Source: Tubulanus polymorphus
Lineage: Eukaryota; Nemertea; Palaeonemertea; Tubulaniformes; Tubulanidae
Length of the DNA: 64,000 bases
Reading direction: 5' to 3'
NCBI RefSeq assembly: GCF_964204645.1
Contig: NC_134032.1
Span: 4,180,916 to 4,244,915, forward strand
In this document: piece after piece, positions 42,001 through 52,519 of the stretch
Layout: each line of letters opens with the position of its first letter
Numbering within the stretch: position 1 is the stretch's first letter
Notes under the pieces: generated by a model
Seen by the model: only the letters and a program-made list of their open reading frames with translations
Told to the model about the DNA's origin: nothing
Databases searched by the model: none
Program-made: the position numbers and the translations under genes

Positions 42001-44279
42001 TTATAAATCGGTGTTCGACCTACGACATCCATTCAATGTTTTCAGATTTCGTGCGCATGCGTCAATTTAGCTCGGACGCCATTTTCTTTATTTTACAACG
42101 TGCGACGTCACTCTACGTTACTTGCATTTTTACGACTTTGTTGTGTGTTTCTGTGACCAATCTTCAGAGAGGTATGTATATATAACGGTTAGGCCTAATA
42201 TGATGTATTTTTCCACGTAATCTGACGACTGGTATTAAAAGCCGACCGGAATTCGTCTTGATCCGCGCGTTGTGGTAGCAGTCGGGTCTGGTTGGTGTGA
42301 GATCGATATCGAATCCCGCATGACTTACAGATAGAAGTAGCTTTTAAAAGGCCAAATTTGGGCTAGGTGTTAAGGTTGACCCAATGCGTATGATTTAATA
42401 ATAGTGTTTGTGGTATGGGTAGAAAATATTTAGGCCTATATAGACAGCAGCTTAAATATTGAATAATGGGATTTGAACTGCACTAGTGTGTGTGTGTCTG
42501 TGTGCGAGAGCAGGGAGCACTCCATCTCCCTGACCCTGTGACTTATGATTAAGCCACCCGATTCTGCTGAATGCGAACAAGTCATCAGGTTTTCGTGAAT
42601 GTGAATAAATACTATAAGAAGGGACTGCCAATTTTAATGAACACAGAAATATCTTAATTGAAATCGTATGTCAGCTAATTTCAAATTGAAGGCCTATTAT
42701 ACATAAATTACAGTACACTCCGCCCACTCATGTCAGACCATTTGGGAGTGTAAAAATGTATCCTGCTTTTCGGATCTGATTCAAGCTTAAGTCTACTGTT
42801 TGTATATTCAATCTACCTAGGCCCATAGGCCTAATTGTGCCTGCCTAATTATTGGGGAAATCGACAATGTCAGGTTCTTGAATTTCTCGACTGATGGCGC
42901 TAGTTAGAACTGGATATTGGTACCTAAATCTGCCATGTTCTAGTTTATTTGCAATAAAAATCTGGCCTCTCAATTTTTTAGTAGGCAGTAGTTATTTTAC
43001 TGGATCTGGTCACTGACTTCTGAACGCTATTTTGCCAAATATTGTCTCTAAATTGGCTGATTTACTACGCACATGCGCAAAGAGGTGCGCGGCTTAGATA
43101 ATTGGAAGGAAGTGTGGAGAACAGAGTTTACCCGGACCAGTGAATTACTAGCCTAGCGTCTTCCTATTAGATCACAGAGCTCATTGAAAACCATCCGAAT
43201 GTTTTAGCTACATTTAGCCTCACCTAGCCCTAACCCTATCCCTACTTGTGAAATCGAACCCTGTGGACCCTCTTCTCACCCTCTTGACACTAACCCTATC
43301 CAAACCCTTACCCTAAACCCAATAAAATGATTTAATTGTTACATAATAAATGGATTTGGCAAAATAGCGTTCAGAAGTCGGTGACCGGATCCAGGTTAAA
43401 TATGCACTTCCTTTTTAGTAAGTGTATTTTACGTACATACATCATCACGTTTAATCCTTTAAGTATGATATCCTGGAAATCTGTTAGATTGGACAAAACG
43501 TTACCTCAACTGTCAAAAATTTTCCAAAAATCACAAATTTAGTGAAAAAAAATGCTCATTAAAAACTTGAAGCGAGAGATCTTTATTGCAAATCAACAAA
43601 ACAAGGTGGATTTAGGTTCCAATTTCCGGTTCTGACTAGTGCCATCATACGAGTAATTCCAGAACTTGAATTTGTTGATATTTGTATTGGCATCATTCCT
43701 TTTCTAAAACGGAACCTGACGACCAATTATTCAATTTCCTATTTATTTATTTTTTTAAACAAGACTCATCATGCAGGTATTCCCCACAACAACAGGTTTC
43801 AGAGGGAAGACCACCCTTTTATTTTTGTTTCAACCCATCTTAAAATGAGCCACCAATCGGTAATCGGGCGAACCATAATAGTGTTCACTGCCTGTTTTAA
43901 TACTCGTCGTTGCACATTTGTTCAGGATACTACGTCTAGCCTATGTGGGTTATAGGGTTTATTCCAAAAGTTTGCAAACAAAATCCAGTTAATTTGTTTA
44001 GTTTTGGAGACATTTTTGATGCATTGTTTTCAACACATTTTATTCAATTTTCTTCCAATCTTGCCATCAACCAAACCCAGCGGAGCTATCACAGCTGACA
44101 GGCTGCTTGTTTAACACACCATACCTATTTGTAGCAGGTGTCACCTATTGTTTCGAAATTTTAGAGAAAGTTCCTACAGGCTGATTAATAATGCTGTGAT
44201 AATGTTTCTTTTGTGATAGGTCACATACTTGATACTTGTTGATACTTGAAATAGGATATTGATCAGTACATTACTCATC
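42001..44279. other. Gene-free spacer 5' of the Helentron
   Basis: Contains a tRNA-like stretch around 42270-42325 with weak boxes, a short GT tract (about 42485-42505) and degenerate CCCTAA-like runs at 43215-43320. No exon was identified. The Helentron's 5' terminus must lie in here but was not located. Confidence 0.4.
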
Positions 44280-47200
44280 ATGCCTAAAAGGAAAAGAAGA
44301 GCTGGTAGCTTTCAGCCGAAGAAGGTAAGACCCTCTTTTCATAGGCAAATGTTAATCTTCTAGTAAGAAGTATGTAGGCCTTTTTTCCGAGTAAAAAATT
44401 CATTAAACTGTTCATCACATGTGTTAGCTGCGCAATATTTTGGTGCCTGATTTTGGTATTTTATCAGAAAAAACCATATCAGTAAATCATAAACCAGTTG
44501 CTTAGAGGGTGTGTAACTGACCAGTGTCGTATCATCCCTGGTTCTTGTTGAGATAATTATAAGCTATTGAATTGAATTGAACTCATTAGAAAATTCTACG
44601 AACGTATAGTGAATGAATTTTTTTTCTATTTTCAGAAGGTGGAGGTGGTTGGAGTTCCCTCAGCCCTAACTGGACAAAACAGAGATGAAAAAAGGATCAA
44701 TGGAAAAAAATTATGAAAAATCTCAATATACACAATATACATGAAACCTCATCGAAAATGAAAGCTGACTCATCTATTCAACCAATTTCGAGTATGATTT
44801 CGTGTAGAGATTGTGATGGCAATTTTGGTAACAGTGAGTCATGTTTAAGTGCTGAGAATATGAGATGTTCATCAATTCATGGAAATTTCCACCAGGGTCA
44901 TCCAAAATACGGTATTCATTCAGGTAAGCAATGTGTAACAAATGCATTAGCTGCAATGATTCATGCATCAAATAAAGCTGTATGCCTCATGATATTGATT
45001 CAGTATTGAATATTGGAAATGATTTATACGCAACATTGACTAATATGAATACAATAACAAATATGTATTTATTGATCAGTGAGCTACCAACTGCTGTTGA
45101 GATTGGAAATTCCATTTATAATGTGACTGTTGGATCCCCTCAAGTTGCTATATCTGAATTATCTGATGAAATGAGAGCTGGAAATTTTGGAATTATCAGT
45201 GAACTACATGAATGTTTGCACAATAATCTGCTTAATTACGACACATGCTTTATAACATTTGCTGGAAATACAAATACACGTGTTTTAAAACAGGATGACA
45301 TGTACTGGGTATTTGATTCACATTCGAGAGATGCATCAGGAATGATGACCGCTGATGGACATGCTGTATTAGTAAGGTACTCTTGTGTTAATTGTATTGT
45401 CAAACATTGTCAGAATCTTGCAGCTTCAATGAATCAGAGGCAACCAATACAGTATGAAATTACAGTGGCTTCTATCAACCATGAAATTGAAACTACTGTA
45501 GAGAATAGCATTATCGAAACAACGACTACATACTCTCCAAACTACCAACAAACAAGTAGTGAAGATGAACTGCCCTATACAAACCCAAAAGTAGATGAAT
45601 GCGATGTAATTGTTACTAGTGAATCCGTGCAGCATGATGATTTAATTTACAACCCACTAGAAAAAGGTCAGTGCAAAACATTATGCTCTATTCTAGGTAT
45701 TCATTGTCGACCCTCAACTCTCGGATATGAATGTATGCCCAAATATGATGGACAACTCTACTCTCCATGTAATACGCAGAAAATTAAAGGCGATGGAAGC
45801 TGTTTTTTTCGGGCAATTTCATATTCAATCTGTGGAACTGAGCAATATCATCGGGCTATACTCACCGAAGTTTTAAAGCACATGCGGCAGAATTCCGACA
45901 AATTCCAACCACATCTGAGAAATCCACAACTTACTATAAATGAGTATATTGATGAATCCCGTATGAAATATACAGGTACTTGGGTGACAGAGGTTGAAAT
46001 TCTTGCAACAGCTGATTTACTGCATGCTGATATATATACATTTGTAGGCAATGGTTGGTTACGATTCGCTGGTTCTACTTTCAGTGCACCAAATCGTGTG
46101 TGTGAATTAAATGGCAACATTTATTTGAAAAATTGCAGAGGTGTACACTATGAAGTTGTGTCATGTGTGAAACAATCTGAGGAATGTATTTGCTCTTGGT
46201 GTGGCAAGCGACGAAATACTGAAAAAACGGATGATAAAAAAGCCCTGAAAAGGCAGTATAATTATCAAAGATATCATGAAGATGAAGATTACAAACAGCA
46301 CAAACAGAAATTAGCATGTATGAAATCAAAAAATGACGAGGCCTATCGTTTAAATCAAAACCAGCAGAGGCAAATCAGATACAATGATGATGACTCGTCT
46401 TATCGTAGAACGAAGATGTCTAGTACTCTTAGAAGATACTATAATGATATCAATTATAAGCAAAAGGTAAATAAGCGAACATCAGAGAAATACAAAAGTG
46501 ACGTTGACTTCAGAAATAAAGCTAAGCTTTGTAGTATTCAGAAATACAAAAGTGATGAGCAACATCGAGCACAACTAAGAACTAACAGCATCGAGAAATA
46601 TCATAATGATGAACAGCATCAAGCCCAAGTTAAATCTTACAGCATTGCAAAATACCAAAATGATGAACAGCATCGACGCCAAGTTAAATCTTACAGCATT
46701 GAAAAATACCAAAATGATGAACAGCATCGAGCCAAGTTAAATGTTACAGCATTGAAAAATACCAAAATGATGAACAGCATCGAGGCCAAGTTAAATCTTA
46801 CAGCATTGAAAAATACCAAAATGATGAACAGCATCGAGCCCAAGTTAAATCTTACAGCATTGAAAAATACCAAAATGATGAACAGCATCGAGGCCATGTT
46901 AAATCTTACAGCATTGAAAAATACCAAAATGATGAACAGCATCGACGCCAAGTTAAATCTTACAGCATTGAAAAATACCAAAATCATGAACAGCATCAAG
47001 CCCAAGTTAGATTTAACAGCATTGAAAAATACCGAAATGATGAACAGCATCGAGCCCAAGTTAAAACATTCAGTGTTGAAAAGTATCAAACCAACATGCA
47101 ACATCGTGATAAAATGAAAAGACTAAGCATCAACAAGTATGCAGGTGATCCTAAAATCAAGGAAATGGTTGTTGCTTCCACAAGATCACGTCGTGAAAAT

Positions 47201-47443
47201 GAAAAATTGAAAAAGAAAGACATCAACTATGTGATCAGTGAATTTCGACGTGTATCTAAAGACGGTCCTGAATATGTCTGCTCTGTGTGTCATCGACTCT
47301 TGTTCAGAAATCAAGTTAAAGATCTTATTGAAAACAATTACACTACTCATGGACCTACACATGCTGAAATTGCTCAAAAATGTATAACAAATACATATCT
47401 ACATGTCTGCAATGAAGATTGTCCAACACCATGCACCTTGTAA
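44280..47443 (+). CDS. Helentron ORF part 1: basic N-terminus, deubiquitinase-like protease, OTU domain, KY repeats
   Basis: Exon 1 (44280-44324) encodes a basic start, MPKRKRRAGSFQPKK; exon 2 starts at 44636 after a canonical intron. A first cysteine-protease-like domain has Cys in HSGKQCVTNALAA (about 44930) and FDSHSRDASG (about 45313), resembling C76-type tegument deubiquitinases. An OTU domain follows (GDGSCFFRAIS at about 45790; His in GVHYEVV at about 46145). Then 18-residue repeats (KYxNDEQHRAQVKSYSIE) and a CxxC pair (YVCSVCHRLL). Frameshifts: the A run at 44702-44709, about 44975-44985, and about 46733 where one C is lost, after which about 380 bp read in the wrong frame. Stop TAA at 47441-47443 interrupts the frame that continues in part 2. 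Confidence 0.75.
46585..47095. repeat. 54-bp coding tandem repeat in the Helentron
   Basis: About nine 54-bp (18-codon) units with ATTGAAAAATACCAAAATGA and GAACAGCATCGAGCC. Charged KY..DE.HR repeats are usual in this part of Helitron proteins. The high identity between units suggests recent expansion. Confidence 0.9.
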
Positions 47444-47494
47444 ACTGAACCATCAATTAAGCAGTGGATTTGTCACAATTGTCATCATAAGTTA

Positions 47495-49120
47495 TTGATG
47501 GCTAAGATACCATGTGAGGCTGCTTGCAATAATTTGCAGTTAGATAGAGTTCCAAGAGAATTATCACATCTGAATCCACTGGAGGAGCATCTTATTGCGA
47601 TAAACATTCCATTCATTAAGATGATTGCTTTGCCGAGGCAAGGACAGCATGGTTGTCATGGGCCTGTTGTATGTGTGCCAAGTGATGTTAAAAAAACTAC
47701 TACAATATTACCTCGTGATTCATCTGATGATCAAATGATGAAAGTTAAATTGAAACGCAAACTCACGTACAAGGGTCACTATCAGTATCAGTTTGTTGAC
47801 CAGAAAAAAATCATGGATGCTCTTACCACTTTAAAATCAATTAACAAACACTATCGTGACATTGAACTGAACCAAGACTGGACCAATTGTCTTGAAAAAA
47901 TTGATGAAGAATCAGAATCTGAAGTGCTCTCAACTGATAAATCGTCGTCCAATATAGATGAAAGCTGTGTGAATTCCTTACCTACTGCTAAGAGTGAAGC
48001 AGATAAGGAAACAAATGGAACTGATTCACAGGAAGAAACCGAGGCAGAAAATCTACACGAAATGTATATGAATTCATGTCTACAACCAATTGATATTGGT
48101 CAAGAAATTCTTGATGCACACTTTAATGATATTTTGTGTCTGGCACCAGCTGAAAATAACAGCCCAATACAAATATTAACCGACAAAGAAAATGAAGCCA
48201 AATCATTCCCCACATTGTTTCCTACTGGAAGATTCACTTATCATGCTGTTCGTGATGAAAGAATCACTCTCGCACGATATTTACATACCCGATTGATGAA
48301 CGCTGATCCAAGATTCTCTCGAAATACTGACTTTATTTTCTATTCACAATTTTTGTCAGAAATTAATCAGGTTGCATCAAATGTATCGATAGCGCTACGA
48401 AAAGGAGTGAAAGATAGCACTCGGCAATTTCATGTCGGATTGGATAGTCTAAGAAATCTCAAAGACGTGAATGATATCTTCAAGTATAATGATGGCTACA
48501 AGTTTTTGAAACCAATACGAGGAACACCACCATTCTGGCAGGCTGCTCAAAAAGACTTATTGGCTATGGTTCGGCAATTAGGTGTCCCTACATTTTTTGT
48601 GTCATTTTCAGCCGCTGAAATGAGATGGAATGAACATTTAGAAGCTATAATGCGAATCGATGGATGCAATAAACCAGTTAGTGAATTGTCATGGTCTGAG
48701 AAATGTGGTATTTTGAGACGCAATCCTGTCACTGCTGCACGCATGTTTGATCACAGATTTCATACATTCCTTAATGATGTTATCAAATCCCCAGCGCAAC
48801 CTATTGGTGAAATTCAAGACTTTTTTTATCGAGTAGAATTCCAGATGAGAGGCAGCCCACATGTACATGCACTGATATGGGTAAAAGACGCACCGAAATC
48901 AGGAATTGATGACGACGCTAATGTCACCTCGTTTGTAGATCGATATATCACCTGTAAATTACCTGATGATTCTGAGGATCCTGAATTACATGAAACTGTA
49001 ACCAGTGTCCAAATGCACAGCAAAAGACACTCAAAAACATGCCGCAAGAAAGGTACTAAATGTAGGTTTAATTTCCCAAAGAATCCTTCATTACAAACAT
49101 TTTTCACTCAAGAAAAATAG
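47495..49120 (+). CDS. Helentron ORF part 2: Rep (HUH) region
   Basis: Same frame as the preceding and following parts; only stops at 47441-47443 and 49118-49120 separate them. It opens with MAKIPCEAACNNLQL and HLNPLEEHLIAINIPFIKMIALPRQGQHG, the usual Helitron N-terminal block. The Helitron-like N domain follows, with EFQMRGSPHVHALIWV, which holds the two metal-binding histidines of the HUH endonuclease. It nicks and rejoins single-stranded ends during rolling-circle transposition in known members. Both stops may be real mutations or sequence errors. Confidence 0.9.
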   Translation: MMAKIPCEAACNNLQLDRVPRELSHLNPLEEHLIAINIPFIKMIALPRQGQHGCHGPVVCVPSDVKKTTTILPRDSSDDQMMKVKLKRKLTYKGHYQYQFVDQKKIMDALTTLKSINKHYRDIELNQDWTNCLEKIDEESESEVLSTDKSSSNIDESCVNSLPTAKSEADKETNGTDSQEETEAENLHEMYMNSCLQPIDIGQEILDAHFNDILCLAPAENNSPIQILTDKENEAKSFPTLFPTGRFTYHAVRDERITLARYLHTRLMNADPRFSRNTDFIFYSQFLSEINQVASNVSIALRKGVKDSTRQFHVGLDSLRNLKDVNDIFKYNDGYKFLKPIRGTPPFWQAAQKDLLAMVRQLGVPTFFVSFSAAEMRWNEHLEAIMRIDGCNKPVSELSWSEKCGILRRNPVTAARMFDHRFHTFLNDVIKSPAQPIGEIQDFFYRVEFQMRGSPHVHALIWVKDAPKSGIDDDANVTSFVDRYITCKLPDDSEDPELHETVTSVQMHSKRHSKTCRKKGTKCRFNFPKNPSLQTFFTQEK

Positions 49121-49201
49121 GAACCCCCACCACCACCAAGTACTGATGAATCGAATAATGAAGAACCATTAAATGAACAAATTGAGGCAGCTAGCAATGC
49201 A

Positions 49202-52200
49202 ATGAGTCCCGATCAAGCGAAAGAAATATTACAGAAAGTCTGGGAATTGATGAACAAAGAGGATACTGATTTATCAACTACAGAATCACTGTACATATCA
49301 ATTGGAATCACACAAGATATGTTTGAAGAAGCTTATCGTTGTTTATCACGTAAGAGTAGTGTCGTTTTGAAAAGGGAACCAAATGAATGTTGGGTAAATC
49401 AATACAATCCTGCATTATTGAGAGCCTGGCAGGCTAACATGGATATACAGTATGTGACTGATGCATTTGCATGCGTAGTATACATAGTATCGTATATCTC
49501 AAAGAGTGAACGAGAAATGGGTCTTTTATTAGAACACACAAGAGCGGAGGCTGCAGATAATAATCAAAGCGCGAAACAAGCCATGAAATCATTAGGTTCA
49601 ACTTATCTCCATAATCGTGAGGTGTCAGCTCAAGAAGCAGTGTATCGAGTTTGTAATCTAAAAATGAAGCAAGGATCTCGAAAAGTTCAGTTTATTCCTA
49701 CAGGTGACAATATCATTAAATTAAGTAAACCACTGAGCGTATTACAATCAAAAAGCGCAGATCACGATTTGACTGATGATGATGTATGGATGACTGGCAT
49801 CGTAGAACGATATCAAAATCGACCTGATGATGAGGAATTTGAACAAATGTGTTTGGCTCAATTCTGCTCTGAATATAGGATTCTCGCAAAATCTCAAGTG
49901 AACAACAGCAGCATAGCATTGAAAAATGAGAGTGGATATATCAGAAAGAGAACCAACACAGCCCCGGCAGTTGTCAGGTATGCTAGATTTTCAAAAACAA
50001 AACAACCTGAAAAACATTATCAAACAAGTCTACAATTATTTCTGCCATATCGTCAAGATGAACAATTAAAACCACCAGGTTTTGAAACATTCGAAGTTTT
50101 CTATGAAACAGGGCATGTATGTTTAGGTTCAGCACCATTAACGGCTGTTAAACATATTGTAGACAAACATCGCAGTTGGTTCGAAGCCGATATTGAAACA
50201 TTTGACATGGCGCAAGAAATGTTGAATACAAATGATGAGTACGAGGATGCATGGGCTCAAATTGCACCGGAATGTGAACATGAAAGACATGAGGCTATTG
50301 CTGAATCACAACCTAATACCCACGATGACAATGAAAATGACCCTAATGATATACCGGATTTGCAGTATACCGCAGAAAAAAAATCACCTGGCAACTATGC
50401 AATTGAAAATTCAAATGCAGCCCTATCAAAAGACGCTGCATGGAAATTAATTCGATCATTGAACAATCAACAGAAAGAGGTATTCTATAAACTGAGACAG
50501 TGGTGTATTGATATTCGTAATGGTCATAACCCTAAACCATTTCATATATTTCTAACAGGCGGAGCAGGTACAGGAAAATCACATTTGATAAAGGCTATCA
50601 AATATGAGGCATCAAGAATTCTTGCACCAACTGCTGAAAACCCAGATGATGTAACTGTTTGTTTGACTGCTCCAACAGGTGTTGCCGCATACAATATTGG
50701 TGCGACTACAATTCATAATACGTTTGCTATTAACATTGGAGCAAAATTACCGTATGTACCTTTGAGCGATGACAAAATATCTGAATTACGTGTGAAGTTC
50801 AACAGTCTCCAAATAGTGATAATCGATGAAATATCTATGGTTGATCATAAAATGCTTGGTTATGTACACGGCAGATTGAGGCAGATAAAACAATGTCCTG
50901 ATTATTCTCCATTTGGTAATGTCAGTGTTATAGCTGTCGGTGATTTCTATCAACTGCCTCCAGTCAAAGGCAAACCTCTGTATTCACCGCCTGATAATGG
51001 TGTTGATTTATGGTCTAATGTATTTGAAATTGTAGAATTACAAGAAATAATGCGCCAAAAAGGTGGTGAATTTGCAGCTATGTTGAACCGACTAAGATCA
51101 AAAAAGAAAGAAGATATGCTATCAGATACAGACGACGCAACCTTGAAAGCAAGAGTTACAGGTGAAACCAATGCAACTGCTTTAGGTATATACTCTACGA
51201 ACAAACAAGTAGACGACGTTAATACAGCCATGTTGACAGAAAACTGCACTAACATTGTTGAAATTGCAGCACATGATTTGACTAAAGATCCAAGAACTGG
51301 CAGATTGATAAAAAAAGTTAATTACCACATAAGCAATAAGAGCTTGTCATTGGCAAAAAGCTTATTGTTAGCCTATAATGCAAGAGTTATGCTGACTAAG
51401 AATATCAATGTTTCAGATGGACTAGTCAATGGAGTTCTTGGCACTGTGTCGCATATATCATTTGATGATGACATGGAATGTACTACAATATATGTGATTT
51501 TTGATGATAAAAAAATCGGTAAAGAACTACGTAATACGTCTAATGTTTCTAATGTGCCAGAAAATAGTACACCAATAGTACGAGTTGAGGAATCAGCGAT
51601 GAAAAATAAAGGCGTGCGTCGACAATTCCCATTGAAATTAGCTTGGGCCTGTACAGTTCATAAAGTTCAAGGAGTTACAGCACAAAACGCAGTAGTTTCG
51701 TTGAAAAAGATTTTCTCACCTGGACAGGCAGACGTAGCACTGAGTCGAGTGACATCTATTGAAGGTTTAATTCTTGAGGATTATTCACCCAAGGCAATTT
51801 TTTGCAATGAGCTCATTAAACCAAGCGTTGAAAATATGACTCCATTCATACAAACTGAAAATGATCTATGTAACGACTGTACCCTCACTATGGCTCTACA
51901 TAATACTGAAGGTTTACCCGCCCACTATAATGATATTGCTAATGATGAAAGGCTTTCGGGAATAGATTATATTTGTGTCACTGAAACCTGGTTAACTGAT
52001 GATCACAACAGTGTCGACATTCAGGGATATAACTTCCACCATCAGACAAGATCTATGAGTTATGATATTGATCATGAAATGGTAACACAAATTCACGGTG
52101 GTGTAGGTATTTATGCAAAATTAACATCAGATTATGACCAGATTCCGCTACAAACAAAGAATATTGAATGTATGGCCATAAAGGATCACAAATCCGGAAT

Positions 52201-52519
52201 AGCATTTGCTGTAATATATCGTCCTCCCTCCTACAATGTAACTCCATTCAAAATAGCTCTGAGAGATGTTATTTGTGAAATACGATCACACTCTGATCAA
52301 ATAGCTATTGTTGGTGATTTCAATGAAAATGTATTAGTATCGTCGAGTGTTGCAAATATGCTCGAAACATTTGGATATGTACAATGTGTTACTATGCCAA
52401 CTACAAATGCTGGAACGCTTGTAGATCATGTATATGTCACTGGTTTTGCACGACCGCACATTCATATAGTACCCACTTTCTACAGTCATCACGATATAGT
52501 TTCGCTAGGATTCCACTAA
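49202..52519 (+). CDS. Helentron ORF part 3: Rep tyrosines, PIF1 helicase, EEP endonuclease
   Basis: The true frame enters from 49121 right after the stop. The Rep catalytic Tyr pair lies in CVVYIVSYISK. The SF1 PIF1-type helicase shows GGAGTGKSH, APTGVAAYNIGA, IIDEISMVD, VGDFYQLPPV, and near its end PLKLAWACTVHKVQG and DVALSRVTS. From about residue 905 an endonuclease/exonuclease/phosphatase domain follows (ICVTETWL, FAVIYRPP, IVGDFNEN, YSHHDIVSL), the Helentron hallmark. This 1105-codon stretch has no stops, so the enzymatic half is well preserved. Confidence 0.92.
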   Translation: MSPDQAKEILQKVWELMNKEDTDLSTTESLYISIGITQDMFEEAYRCLSRKSSVVLKREPNECWVNQYNPALLRAWQANMDIQYVTDAFACVVYIVSYISKSEREMGLLLEHTRAEAADNNQSAKQAMKSLGSTYLHNREVSAQEAVYRVCNLKMKQGSRKVQFIPTGDNIIKLSKPLSVLQSKSADHDLTDDDVWMTGIVERYQNRPDDEEFEQMCLAQFCSEYRILAKSQVNNSSIALKNESGYIRKRTNTAPAVVRYARFSKTKQPEKHYQTSLQLFLPYRQDEQLKPPGFETFEVFYETGHVCLGSAPLTAVKHIVDKHRSWFEADIETFDMAQEMLNTNDEYEDAWAQIAPECEHERHEAIAESQPNTHDDNENDPNDIPDLQYTAEKKSPGNYAIENSNAALSKDAAWKLIRSLNNQQKEVFYKLRQWCIDIRNGHNPKPFHIFLTGGAGTGKSHLIKAIKYEASRILAPTAENPDDVTVCLTAPTGVAAYNIGATTIHNTFAINIGAKLPYVPLSDDKISELRVKFNSLQIVIIDEISMVDHKMLGYVHGRLRQIKQCPDYSPFGNVSVIAVGDFYQLPPVKGKPLYSPPDNGVDLWSNVFEIVELQEIMRQKGGEFAAMLNRLRSKKKEDMLSDTDDATLKARVTGETNATALGIYSTNKQVDDVNTAMLTENCTNIVEIAAHDLTKDPRTGRLIKKVNYHISNKSLSLAKSLLLAYNARVMLTKNINVSDGLVNGVLGTVSHISFDDDMECTTIYVIFDDKKIGKELRNTSNVSNVPENSTPIVRVEESAMKNKGVRRQFPLKLAWACTVHKVQGVTAQNAVVSLKKIFSPGQADVALSRVTSIEGLILEDYSPKAIFCNELIKPSVENMTPFIQTENDLCNDCTLTMALHNTEGLPAHYNDIANDERLSGIDYICVTETWLTDDHNSVDIQGYNFHHQTRSMSYDIDHEMVTQIHGGVGIYAKLTSDYDQIPLQTKNIECMAIKDHKSGIAFAVIYRPPSYNVTPFKIALRDVICEIRSHSDQIAIVGDFNENVLVSSSVANMLETFGYVQCVTMPTTNAGTLVDHVYVTGFARPHIHIVPTFYSHHDIVSLGFH

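Larger units (their letters stand above)
44280..52519 (+). mobile_element. Helentron (Helitron with EEP endonuclease), coding region
   Basis: Protease-like domains, HUH Rep nickase (HVH at about 48860-48868; Tyr pair YIVSY at about 49481-49495), PIF1 helicase (Walker A at 50558-50580, DEIS at about 50825) and a C-terminal endonuclease/exonuclease/phosphatase domain lie in one reading direction. Rep-Hel plus a C-terminal EEP endonuclease defines the Helentron group of rolling-circle transposons. The ORF is interrupted by two single stops and about three one-base frameshifts. Termini (5' TC, 3' hairpin or Helentron inverted ends) were not located, so outer borders are unknown. Confidence 0.88.

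Noticed and set aside
43215-43320. Interstitial telomere (CCCTAA)n
   Set aside because: Only scattered degenerate CCCTAAC/CCCTATC words, no array.
46691-47104. Minus-strand ORF of Phe/Asn-rich repeats
   Set aside because: Antisense shadow of the 54-bp Helentron coding repeat.
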